Assembly (NCBI RefSeq): GCF_000176155.1
Contig: NZ_ACZO01000006.1
Coordinates: forward strand, 1,054,001 to 1,118,000
Origin: Vibrio metschnikovii CIP 69.14
GTDB taxonomy: Bacteria; Pseudomonadota; Gammaproteobacteria; Enterobacterales; Vibrionaceae
Direction of reading: 5' to 3'
DNA: 64,000 nucleotides
The first letter of the stretch is position 1; each line of letters opens with the position of its first letter. The notes beneath the pieces are model-generated. The model was given only the letters and a program-made list of their open reading frames with translations, searched no databases and was not told the origin of the DNA. A program made the translations under genes and the position numbers. Positions 50,957 through 59,180 of the stretch are shown piece after piece.

Positions 50957-51154
50957 TATACCCAAACAACTTGGAGTTGCAGGTAGGCGGCAAGTGAGTG
51001 ACAACTTTGTCTGGAACAAATTTGAACAGCCGTAGGCTGGCCTTTGGCGAGAGCCACGGATGGCTCTCATAATCCCCATGAGCATAGATAGACTATGTGA
51101 TTGGGGCGAACGAACATAGCCAACACCCCTGCAGCTTCAAGTCGGAAGGGTATA
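50957..51154. repeat. Long ERIC repeat with ~71-bp internal insert
   Basis: The ends and core match the full-length copy near 34.6 kb (TATACCCAAACAACTTGGAG to GTCGGAAGGGTATA). After GCGGCAAGTGAG an insert at about 51000-51070 interrupts the ERIC. The insert contains two hairpins, CAGCC-GTA-GGCTG and GAGAGCCA-CGGA-TGGCTCTC. Long ERIC variants with inserts at fixed sites are known in enterobacteria. The rest of the 358-bp gap between the exporter and the acetyltransferase fragment holds no gene. Confidence 0.88.
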
Positions 51155-51255
51155 GTGAGGTTTGTAGTCCCACGTTAATAATAACTACGTAAAAAATACC
51201 ATTGTATCTTGTATTGTTTGAACGTAATTTCGGGATGATATTCAAGTAGACATAA

Positions 51256-51655
51256 CTAGCTACATTGCCCTGATTCATAACAGATGATGGCTTGCTTAAG
51301 TTTTGCCATATCCGATGCGCACAGGTAAGGTTTGAGCGCCGCGAATTTCTCTTCTGGCCAATCGTACACTTTCAACGCCAGCAGCTCGTCAATCACGTTC
51401 GCTTGAAAACGATATTTGACCAACTGAGCAGGAGAGCCAACGACGATACTGTAAGGGGCAACATCTTTGGTCACAACGCTATTAGCCGCCACAATGGCAC
51501 CTTCACCAATCTTAACGCCCGGCATGATCATCGCCCGCATGCCTAGCCATACTCCATCATACAAAGAGTGATAAAAATCACTCTTTGTAACCATATCAAA
51601 ATCAAAACAGTTACCGTACAAATTTTCAGCTGTGCCACAATTTTGCCATTTACCG
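51256..51655 (-). pseudogene. CatB-like hexapeptide O-acetyltransferase, 5'-truncated remnant
   Basis: Read leftward, the fragment has the C-terminal left-handed-helix part GVWLGMRAMIMPGVKIGEGAIVAANSVVTKDVAPYSIVVGSPA and the tail KYRFQANVIDELLALKVYDWPEEK, typical of CatB/Vat-type acetyltransferases. The frame reads back to GGKWQNCGTAENLYGNC, then meets a TAG at about 51656. The first ~90 residues expected of a ~210-residue enzyme are missing upstream. No good start or ribosome site is present. It is most likely a decayed gene. Confidence 0.75.
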
Positions 51656-51761
51656 CCCTACACTGTTTGAATTGGATCAATGATTCCCAACCAAGTCATT
51701 CACAGAAAGAATGAAATTTATATGATTTCTCTCGATTTTATAATAATAAGAGAAGCATCTA

Positions 51762-53163
51762 ATGAAACCATCGTACCTTATTGCTTACGCTGCGCTGATC
51801 AGCGCAGGTTTTACCACCAGCGTGCAAGCTGACGCCATCTTGCATGCTTTTAACTGGAAATATAGTGATGTGACAGCCAACGCAGAGCACATTGCCGCAG
51901 CGGGGTTACAAAAACGTGCTGGTTTCACCAGCGATGAAATCGAGTGGCAACGAATGGTGGGCTCGCTATCAACCTCAAGATCTTCGAGTGATTGACTCGC
52001 CAATCGGCAACAAAACCGATTTTAAAACCATGGTTAATACCCTACGCACTTATGGCGTTGGCGTTTATGCTGATGTAGTGCTCAATCATATGGCGAACGA
52101 AACTTGGAAGCGCAGCGACCTCAACTATCCCGGCAGTGAAATATTAACCAACTACGCGAATCAAGCGAGCTACTATCAACAGCAAACCCTGTTTGGTGAT
52201 TTAACCCAAAATCTGTTTTCAGTGCATGATTTTCATCCTGAAGGGTGTATTACCGATTGGAGCAACCCCGGCCATGTGCAATATTGGCGTTTATGCGGTG
52301 GCCCGGGAGATCGCGGCTTACCCGATTTAGCAGCGAACGATTGGGTACTTGAACAGCAAAAATCCTACTTACGCGCACTAAAGCAAATTGGTATCAGCGG
52401 CTTTCGCATTGATGCTGTGAAACACATGAGTCAATACCACATTGATCAAGTGTTTACTCCTGATATTATTGCCGATATGCATGTTTTTGGCGAAGTGATC
52501 ACCAGTGGTGGCCTAGGTGATGCCACTTATGATGGGTTTCTGGCCCCTTATTTAAATAACACTAACCATGCCGCTTATGACTTCCCACTGTTTGCCTCCA
52601 TTCGTGCCGCTTTTTCCTATCTGGGTTCCATGACCTTATTGCACGATCCACAAGCTTATGGACAAGCATTGGATAATGCACGGGCGATTACCTTTACTAT
52701 CACCCATGACATTCCGACCAATGATGGCTTTCGTTATCAGATCCTCGATCCGCAAGATGAACAGCTCGCTTATGCCTATATCCTAGGCAAAGACGGTGGC
52801 ACGCCGCTGATTTACAGCGATGCCCTCGCGGCGAACGAAGATAGAGATAATGGTCGCTGGGCGAACGTTTGGAATCAACCAACTATGCTGCAAATGTTAC
52901 GTTTTCATAACGCAATGCAAGGCCAATCGATGACCATGATACATAGCGATACATGCTTGCTGATGTTCAAGCGTGGCAAACAAGGGGTGGTCGGCATTAA
53001 TAAGTGTGGTGAAGCAAAGCCCATCACTATCGATACCTATCAGCATGAGTTCAATTGGTATCGCCCTTATCAAGATGTATTAAGCGATGACGAGTTTATC
53101 GTTAATAACCGTTACCACACGTTATCAATCCCTGCACGTTCCGCTCGGATGTGGATGCAGTAA
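51762..53163 (+). pseudogene. Secreted alpha-amylase (GH13), single-base frameshift near the 5' end
   Basis: The first frame encodes a signal peptide (KPSYLIAYAALISAGFTTSVQA) and ILHAFNWKYSDVTANAEHIAAAG, then breaks. The rest is intact in another frame: YKNVLVSPAMKSSGNEWWARYQPQDLRVIDSP and onward to the end. The junction is the GGGG run at about 51900-51904: one G too many. Removing it gives 466 residues. GH13 motifs are DVVLNHM, the nucleophile Asp in GFRIDAVKHM, the acid/base Glu in HVFGEVIT, and ITHDIPTN (Asp). A sequencing error or slippage-prone tract are alternatives to true loss. Confidence 0.88.
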
Positions 53164-53192
53164 TTGCTTGAGTACCATGGTCTGATTACAAA

Positions 53193-53220
53193 AGGAGTGA
53201 TTTTAAATCACTCCTCTCTT
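53193..53220 (+). terminator. Terminator after the alpha-amylase gene
   Basis: AGGAGTGATTT (53193-53203) pairs with AAATCACTCCT (53205-53215), followed by CTCTT. The very tight loop makes the exact fold uncertain. Confidence 0.6.
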
Positions 53221-53258
53221 CTAGGATCGTTGCCCATGAGCTATTTCAATCCATCTTA

Positions 53259-54623
53259 TTAACCAATGGCTAGTTTGGTTTCAGCATAACGGAGCTTTCT
53301 TTTTCGTGGGCTTGCTAAAAAATAAGCCAATGTTAATGGACCAAGTCGTCCCATATACATCATAAAAATAATGATAATTTCCCCCGATAGTGAAAGCTCT
53401 CCCGTTAACCCACGAGATAAACCGACTGTACCTAACGCAGACACCGCCTCAAAAATAATATCGAGCATCGGAGCATTTTCACTCAGCAGCAAAGCAAAGA
53501 TCGCTAACCAAGTCACAACGGCTGAAATCAAGGTCAACGCCAACGCCTTGCTGATGGTGTCTTTAGCAATTTCACGATTAAAAACAGAGACTTGTTCATC
53601 ACGTCGTAAATAAGCATAAGTCGATAAAATCAGCACCATAAACGTCACGACCTTAATACCACTCGCAGTACTCAACGATCCGCCGCCAATAAACATCAGC
53701 ATCAATATAATGGCTGTTGTGGCATCTTCGAGTTGATCAATCGCCAGCGTATTAAAACCCGCCGTTCTTGGTGTCACTGCTTGGAACCATGATGCTAACC
53801 ATTTTCCTAATTCATCGAGCGGCGCTAAGGTATTAGGGTTATCGCGTTCAATCAAATAAATCGCAATCACCGCAACCGCGTTAATCAAAACCGTTCCGAT
53901 GATCATCATCCGACTATACACGGTTAATTTTGACCAACGACGATGACGCTTTAAATCCATCCATACAGAAAAACCTAAACCACCAACAATAAAAAGACCC
54001 GTAATGGTGAAGTTAACGATAGGATCGGCAACATAAGGCATCAAACTATCAGCACTAAGCGCAAATCCAGCATTGTTAAAGGCACTAATGGTATAAAAGA
54101 AACCATGAAACAAGCTAGTTTGCCATCCCAGTTCGCCGCTCCACCGTAACGTTAAGATCAGCATGCCTACCAGCTCTACAGCCAATGCAAACATAAAAAC
54201 GGATTTCGCGGTTGCAACCAAGGTCGAAGAATCGGTTTGATTAAACGCCTCACGAGCCACGGTACGCTCTAAAAAGCCGATTTTTCCACCTAAAGCGATT
54301 AAGGTAACAATGGCGAATGTCATTAGTCCTAACCCGCCACATTGGATCAATAATGCTATTACCACCTGGCCAAACTTCGTGAACTGAGTCCCCGTATCCA
54401 CCACCACTAACCCAGTCACCGTGATGGCTGATGTGGCGGTAAATAAACTTTCAATCCAAGAGATGGGTTCGTGTGTTGCTATTGGCAATTTTAATAACAT
54501 CGCCCCGACGAGAATTAACAACAAAAAGCTACCACTTAAAATCAGCGGCGGCGCGCCCACTAACTTTTTACCCGCTTTAGGTTTACGCTCAATCGGCGTG
54601 ATGGATGGATGCCATAAAACCAT
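53259..54623 (-). CDS. ktrB: KtrB potassium channel-like subunit
   Basis: KtrB forms the Na+-dependent K+ pathway of the KtrAB system in the inner membrane. The start at ATG 54623, one base after the ktrA stop, gives 454 residues, matching the Vibrio KtrB length. It has about eight membrane segments in four M1-P-M2 units with selectivity-filter glycines, for example TSAITVTGLVVVDTG, SAFNNAGFALS, VTPRTAGFNTL and SALGTVGLSRGLTG. The first two residues after Met are hydrophobic. It is translationally coupled to ktrA. Confidence 0.95.
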   Translation of the reverse strand: MVLWHPSITPIERKPKAGKKLVGAPPLILSGSFLLLILVGAMLLKLPIATHEPISWIESLFTATSAITVTGLVVVDTGTQFTKFGQVVIALLIQCGGLGLMTFAIVTLIALGGKIGFLERTVAREAFNQTDSSTLVATAKSVFMFALAVELVGMLILTLRWSGELGWQTSLFHGFFYTISAFNNAGFALSADSLMPYVADPIVNFTITGLFIVGGLGFSVWMDLKRHRRWSKLTVYSRMMIIGTVLINAVAVIAIYLIERDNPNTLAPLDELGKWLASWFQAVTPRTAGFNTLAIDQLEDATTAIILMLMFIGGGSLSTASGIKVVTFMVLILSTYAYLRRDEQVSVFNREIAKDTISKALALTLISAVVTWLAIFALLLSENAPMLDIIFEAVSALGTVGLSRGLTGELSLSGEIIIIFMMYMGRLGPLTLAYFLASPRKRKLRYAETKLAIG

Positions 54624-54624
54624 G

Positions 54625-55278
54625 TCACACCAACCTTGGGGCAAGATATTTTAGCTCAGCACGGGTTCCACAGAGCAGAATGATGTCTTTCTCTCGCAAC
54701 ACAAAATCATGCGCTATTGAGTTAATGATCTCTTGATCCCGTTTAATCAATACCGTTTGTACGCTGCCTTTAGCATCACCCAGTACTTGACCAATCGATG
54801 AGTCGTGTAATGATGCTCGAATATTCACTTCCACGACGTACAAACCATGGCCTAATGAAAGGTAATCATTCACCATAGGATAGTTCAAAGCCTGTGCAAC
54901 ACGCACTCCCATTTCCTCTTCAGGATGGATAATACGCTGCACCCCCAGTTTAGAGACAATGGTATGATGCGCTTTAGTACTGGCTTTGACCCAAATCTCT
55001 TTCACCCCCAAATTTTTCAACGCCAAAGTGCACAGCAAGCTCGATTGCATATCTTCACCAATCGCCACTAAGACCGCTTCACTATTACCCAAATCCAACT
55101 CACGTAACGCATTTTCATCGGTGGAATCACAAATAATTGCCTGAGTAAGATCTTCCACGTATTTTTCGACAATTTTAGGGTCACGATCAATTCCAGTGAC
55201 GGTGTGTCCAAGATGAACAAGTTCTAGACTAGCAGCAATACCAAAACGCCCGAGTCCAATAACGGTAAAATGAGCCAT
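54625..55278 (-). CDS. ktrA: KtrA regulatory RCK subunit
   Basis: KtrA is the cytosolic gating ring protein that binds ATP/ADP or NAD(H) and activates KtrB. The 217-residue protein has an RCK_N Rossmann domain (TVIGLGRFGIAASLELVHLGHTVTGIDRD, glycine motif GxGxxG near residue 8) and an RCK_C domain in the second half. It immediately precedes ktrB. A KdpDE-like regulator pair lies upstream on the same strand. Confidence 0.95.
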   Translation of the reverse strand: MAHFTVIGLGRFGIAASLELVHLGHTVTGIDRDPKIVEKYVEDLTQAIICDSTDENALRELDLGNSEAVLVAIGEDMQSSLLCTLALKNLGVKEIWVKASTKAHHTIVSKLGVQRIIHPEEEMGVRVAQALNYPMVNDYLSLGHGLYVVEVNIRASLHDSSIGQVLGDAKGSVQTVLIKRDQEIINSIAHDFVLREKDIILLCGTRAELKYLAPRLV

Positions 55279-55418
55279 GACGGTTCCTTTATTATGTGTT
55301 GAAATATCGATAATTACGTCGCTGTGGCGTAAACGCCACTTGGTGGTTAATCCTATAATTATCAGGTTTACTGATTAACTTTTTCTCTAATAATGTGGAT
55401 AAGTGATTAGTGATAAGA

Positions 55419-56105
55419 TCACTCTGCACAGACCAAACGATAGCCGATTCCAGACTCCGTTTTTATTACCTGCTGCTCATCAGCACTATCATTGAGTTTT
55501 TTGCGTAACTGACTGACTAACACTCGCAGGTAGTGCGTATCTTCTGTGTGGCTGGCTCCCCAAATCTCGCGCAGTAAATCGGTCTGTTTCACCAATTGAC
55601 CGGGAGTGCTCATCAGCATTTCAATAAAGGCAAATTCCTTTTTGGTCAGCTCAATTTCTGTGCTTGATAGCCAACACTGATGAGTGTCCTTTTGTAATTT
55701 CAGCGCCCCAAAAAGAAGGGTATTTGGGCATTCAGCGTCTGAAACTAAATCTCTTACCAACACCTTAACTCGGACAATGAGCTCACGAACACCAAAAGGC
55801 TTACTCAGATAATCATTAGCACCGGCTTCAAGTAAACGGATTTTCTCTTCTTCTTGATCTCGTGCGGTTAATATCAGGACTGGTGTTTTACTCATGGTAC
55901 GAATATGAGTCAGAAAGCCAATACCATCGCCATCAGGCAACCCCAAATCAAGCACCACGACATGAGGCTGAAAACGAACAAAGGTTTCTCTTGCCATTGC
56001 GATAGAGTCTGCCCCCATGTAATCAAATCCTTCTGCCGCTAACGAAATACGCATAAAGGTTTGAATTTGCGGCTCGTCATCGACTACCAGTATTTTATAA
56101 TTCAC
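55419..56105 (-). CDS. kdpE: KdpE-like response regulator
   Basis: This OmpR-type regulator has a receiver domain with ILVVDDEPQIQTFMR at the N-terminus, the phosphoacceptor Asp in VVLDLGLPDGDG and KPFGVREL, and a C-terminal winged helix (LRVLVSQLRKKLND ... IKTESGIGYRL). I choose GTG at 56105 because AAGGAG lies 6 nt upstream; it overlaps the kinase stop by 11 nt and gives 228 residues, against an in-frame GTG six codons earlier. The best family match is KdpE. Next downstream is ktrAB rather than kdpFABC, which suggests Ktr control (inference). Confidence 0.88.
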   Translation of the reverse strand: MNYKILVVDDEPQIQTFMRISLAAEGFDYMGADSIAMARETFVRFQPHVVVLDLGLPDGDGIGFLTHIRTMSKTPVLILTARDQEEEKIRLLEAGANDYLSKPFGVRELIVRVKVLVRDLVSDAECPNTLLFGALKLQKDTHQCWLSSTEIELTKKEFAFIEMLMSTPGQLVKQTDLLREIWGASHTEDTHYLRVLVSQLRKKLNDSADEQQVIKTESGIGYRLVCAE

Positions 56106-57135
56106 GATCCTCTCCTTGCTCACCGAATGGTAGCGAAATACGTATCAAACATCCCTGCTCAACATCGACAGATTCAATACTCCCCTGGTGGGCGCAGATC
56201 AGACCTTTAGCAACACTCAAGCCTAGCCCTGAGCCCGAGTCAGCGTTGTTATTGGTTGAGCCTGAATAAAAAAGCTCAAATACCTTTGCCGCCTCATCCG
56301 AGGTAAGTTTTTGACCTTGGTTATAGATGTCAACGACGACATTTTGCTTAGCTTGATACACGGTCACGGTCACCGCTGTATGATGAGGTGAATAACGCAG
56401 CGCATTATCCAATACATTCAACAACGCTTGTTCAATCAAAGTTCGACTAACAGGGATAGGCCGTATAACCCCATTGACCTGAATATCGACTTGCTGCGCC
56501 GAGCAAGATAGACGCTCAACAACCGTTTTCAGAATATGCACAACCGATTCTGGTTGTTTTTGGATACGAACCACGCCGTGTTGCAATTTCGTTGCTTGCA
56601 AAAGATTCTCGATATACTGGTGCAAGCGATGGCTTTCTTTTATCGCACTATCCAACAACTCATTTTTTTCCGCTTCTTTAAGTTGCTGTTGGTATTCTTG
56701 AAACGTAGTCAAATTGCCAATCACGCCTGCCAATGGCGTCCTTAAATCATGAGAAACAGAGAGCAAAATTTGGTGACGTAACTGAACTTGTTCGAGTGCA
56801 CTTTGCGAACGACGATAACGCGCAGCAAGCTGACTGGTTGTAAACGCCACCACCACAAAAACCAGCAGATTGATGATGTCATCCCAATGAAACATCTGTA
56901 GCGAATAACGAGGCGTGGTAAAGAAAAAATTAAAACTCAATGCCTCGATAATCGCAGCCGCATAGGCTATCTGAGAGTGACATTGCAGGGCAATCACCAC
57001 GATCGACAACTGCAATATCAGTAATACTGCGATAGTTGAACCTAACCAATGATCCAGCACTAAAGAAACGAATAGCGCACTGAAAAAAACTAAAGTAGAG
57101 AGTAAGTAGCGATTGTTAAACCAACGGATAACCAT
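56095..57135 (-). CDS. Short KdpD-like sensor histidine kinase
   Basis: This 346-residue protein corresponds to the C-terminal half of KdpD: four membrane segments in the first ~105 residues (DUF4118-like, with AAIIEALSFNFFFTTPRYSLQM), the H-box SVSHDLRTPLAGVIGNL, the N-box NVLDNALRYSP and the G-box SGSGLGLSVAKGL. The N-terminal KdpD and USP domains of the ~890-residue E. coli protein are absent. The start is uncertain: ATG 57135 lacks a clear ribosome site, and a TTG 21 nt upstream is the alternative. It overlaps the regulator gene, forming one operon. Confidence 0.88.
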   Translation of the reverse strand: MVIRWFNNRYLLSTLVFFSALFVSLVLDHWLGSTIAVLLILQLSIVVIALQCHSQIAYAAAIIEALSFNFFFTTPRYSLQMFHWDDIINLLVFVVVAFTTSQLAARYRRSQSALEQVQLRHQILLSVSHDLRTPLAGVIGNLTTFQEYQQQLKEAEKNELLDSAIKESHRLHQYIENLLQATKLQHGVVRIQKQPESVVHILKTVVERLSCSAQQVDIQVNGVIRPIPVSRTLIEQALLNVLDNALRYSPHHTAVTVTVYQAKQNVVVDIYNQGQKLTSDEAAKVFELFYSGSTNNNADSGSGLGLSVAKGLICAHQGSIESVDVEQGCLIRISLPFGEQGEDREL

Positions 57136-57292
57136 AAAAAGTGCAACACGATGCAAAACATGTTGCTCACTCTATCAGATGCCGAAAAAGGCTTCGCGTA
57201 AAAAAAGCGTAAAAAATTTATATATGTCTTTTTTATTGCTATGATGCCCATATGCATGGGTCAGCATTTGAAGCAACACGAGTCCAGAAGCG

Positions 57293-58213
57293 ATGTTTCA
57301 AAATATCAATTTAAACTTATTGAAGTCATTACATATTATTTTGCATGAAACTCATGTAAGTAACGCGGCCAAACGCCTTTACATTACACAATCCGCTATG
57401 AGTAGACAATTAGCTCAGCTACGAGAAATATGCCAAGATGAACTACTCGTCCGTAATTCTAATTTTTATGTTCTAACACCTAAAGCTGAGCTACTAAAAA
57501 AGAAACTTGATCTTTTTTTCTCAGACTTCGAACACTTATTAAATGATGTTAAATTTGAACCTAAAAATTGGCAGGGTGAATTTGTTATTTCTTCCAGTGA
57601 CTACGTAGCTCAATATATATTACCTCATATATGCTCTACACTTGGACAACTCGCTCCAAAGTTAGACATTTCTTATCAGCTATGGAACCCACTGCACATA
57701 GGTAAATTACATGAATTGGGAATAGATATAGCCTCAACCATGCTGAGCGAAAAACCTGAAGGTATTTCCAGTCAATTCATAGGCAGTGATTATTCCGTAC
57801 TTGCAATGCGTGCAGGGCATCCTTTATCGAATAAAGATAAAATCAGCATCAATGATTTAATCAGCTATCCATATATAAAGATAACAGGAGGAGCAGATAA
57901 AGATTATTTATTTGATCAGTACATAGATGCTCTAAAACTTACCAGAAATATAAAACTAAAAGTCCCATTTTTTTCAGGTGCAACGACACAATTAACTCAA
58001 ACAGACTCACTCATGGTCATTCCTCTACATATTGCCAAAACGCTCGAAAAACTATCATCCATCACTTATAAGCAACTACCATTTGACATTGGCATTAATA
58101 AGTATTGGTTAATTTGGCACCCTAAATTTGATAATGCCCCAAGCCACAAATGGATAAGAGAACAAATCATGTTGATAATGCAAGAGAATGAATATTCTAT
58201 TCACATTAGTTGA
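57293..58213 (+). CDS. LysR-family regulator in AT-rich DNA
   Basis: This 306-residue regulator has an N-terminal helix-turn-helix NLLKSLHIILHETHVSNAAKRLYITQSAMSRQLAQLR, like the LeuO/NodD-type group, and a LysR substrate-binding domain with LAMRAGHPLS. The gene is visibly more AT-rich than its neighbours (several sampled 60-base lines are 23-40% G+C), suggesting acquisition. It lies upstream of and in the same direction as a LysE-type exporter, with 125 bp between them. Confidence 0.88.
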   Translation: MFQNINLNLLKSLHIILHETHVSNAAKRLYITQSAMSRQLAQLREICQDELLVRNSNFYVLTPKAELLKKKLDLFFSDFEHLLNDVKFEPKNWQGEFVISSSDYVAQYILPHICSTLGQLAPKLDISYQLWNPLHIGKLHELGIDIASTMLSEKPEGISSQFIGSDYSVLAMRAGHPLSNKDKISINDLISYPYIKITGGADKDYLFDQYIDALKLTRNIKLKVPFFSGATTQLTQTDSLMVIPLHIAKTLEKLSSITYKQLPFDIGINKYWLIWHPKFDNAPSHKWIREQIMLIMQENEYSIHIS

Positions 58214-58338
58214 TTAACAACTCACCATCATTCCCCCAAATCATCCCTAGTATGATTTATCATGATTTCAAATCATGGCAATCTTCTTGTATGGTTCAGA
58301 AACTGCTTTTAATAAGGCAGGATACCTAGGAGAAGTAC

Positions 58339-58950
58339 ATGACATTCACATTTATCGTTACCTTATTAACCATATGTTTATTGGGAGCAATGTCCCCTGG
58401 ACCTAGTCTGGCTATCGTAGTCAAACACTCACTAGCTGGCGGGCGCTTATACGGGATGCTCTGTGCTTGGTCACATGCCTGTGGCATATTTATTTATGCA
58501 CTCTTAACGATCAGTGGATTATCCATTGTATTTCAGCATTATCCTGTTTTATTCACCACAATCTCGTATCTAGGTGCTGCGTATTTAGCTTATCTTGGGA
58601 TTCGTTCTTTACTGTCAAAAGGGGGAATTCGTGACAAACTTCAATCAGGCGAGCCAGGTAGCGTTATAGAAGCAATGCGAGATGGCTTTGCAATATCTAT
58701 ATTAAGCCCTAAAATTGCGCTATTTTTTATCGCACTCTTTAGCCAATTTATTACAGAAGGTCAAGCTGGTACCGATAAAACGATAATAGCTTTCATGCCA
58801 GCTATCATCGATGGTCTTTGGTATACTATAATTGCGGCTATATTTTCAAGTCATTCTGTTGTAGAAAGAATACGTTCTAAAGCTGCCATTATCGATAAAA
58901 TAACAGGATTAATTTTAATCTCATTAGCCATAAAAGTTATTTTTATATAA
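58339..58950 (+). CDS. LysE/RhtB-family exporter (second copy type in window)
   Basis: This 203-residue protein has about six membrane segments, the start LLTICLLGAMSPGPSLAIVVKHSLAGGRLYGMLCAWSHACGI, and LGAAYLAYLGIRSLLSK and FAISILSPKIALFFIALFSQF. AGGAGAAGTAC before ATG is a good ribosome site. It is distinct in sequence from the exporter at 50283. The upstream LysR gene may control it. Substrate is unknown. Confidence 0.9.
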   Translation: MTFTFIVTLLTICLLGAMSPGPSLAIVVKHSLAGGRLYGMLCAWSHACGIFIYALLTISGLSIVFQHYPVLFTTISYLGAAYLAYLGIRSLLSKGGIRDKLQSGEPGSVIEAMRDGFAISILSPKIALFFIALFSQFITEGQAGTDKTIIAFMPAIIDGLWYTIIAAIFSSHSVVERIRSKAAIIDKITGLILISLAIKVIFI

Positions 58951-59108
58951 CCAAAAAACTAACAGTTATATACCTCACATCACTTAATTTACAGTAAGCT
59001 TGGTTAGAGATAATAGATAATAGCCAAAATATTATAAAACCGGTCGCAATGAAATATTGATGAACGCTAAGGAAAACTAAAGATTTTTGTAAAAAATCCT
59101 TATATAAA

Positions 59109-59145
59109 GACAAGGCGTGATTTAAAGTCACTCCTTGTCTTTCTT
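59109..59145. terminator. Terminator between the LysE-type exporter and the ABC-F gene
   Basis: GACAAGGCGTGA (59109-59120) pairs with TCACTCCTTGTC (59128-59139) with a single mismatch and runs into TTTCTT. It serves the rightward exporter transcript and possibly also the convergent ABC-F gene. Confidence 0.75.
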
Positions 59146-59180
59146 AGTCACGCACTGTTATAAAAATCAACATTCCCTCA

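Noticed and set aside
51561..51588. Perfect 11-bp inverted repeat ACAAAGAGTGA / TCACTCTTTGT
   Set aside because: It lies inside the readable part of the acetyltransferase remnant and can be explained as coding sequence; no T-run or adjacent gene end supports a terminator.
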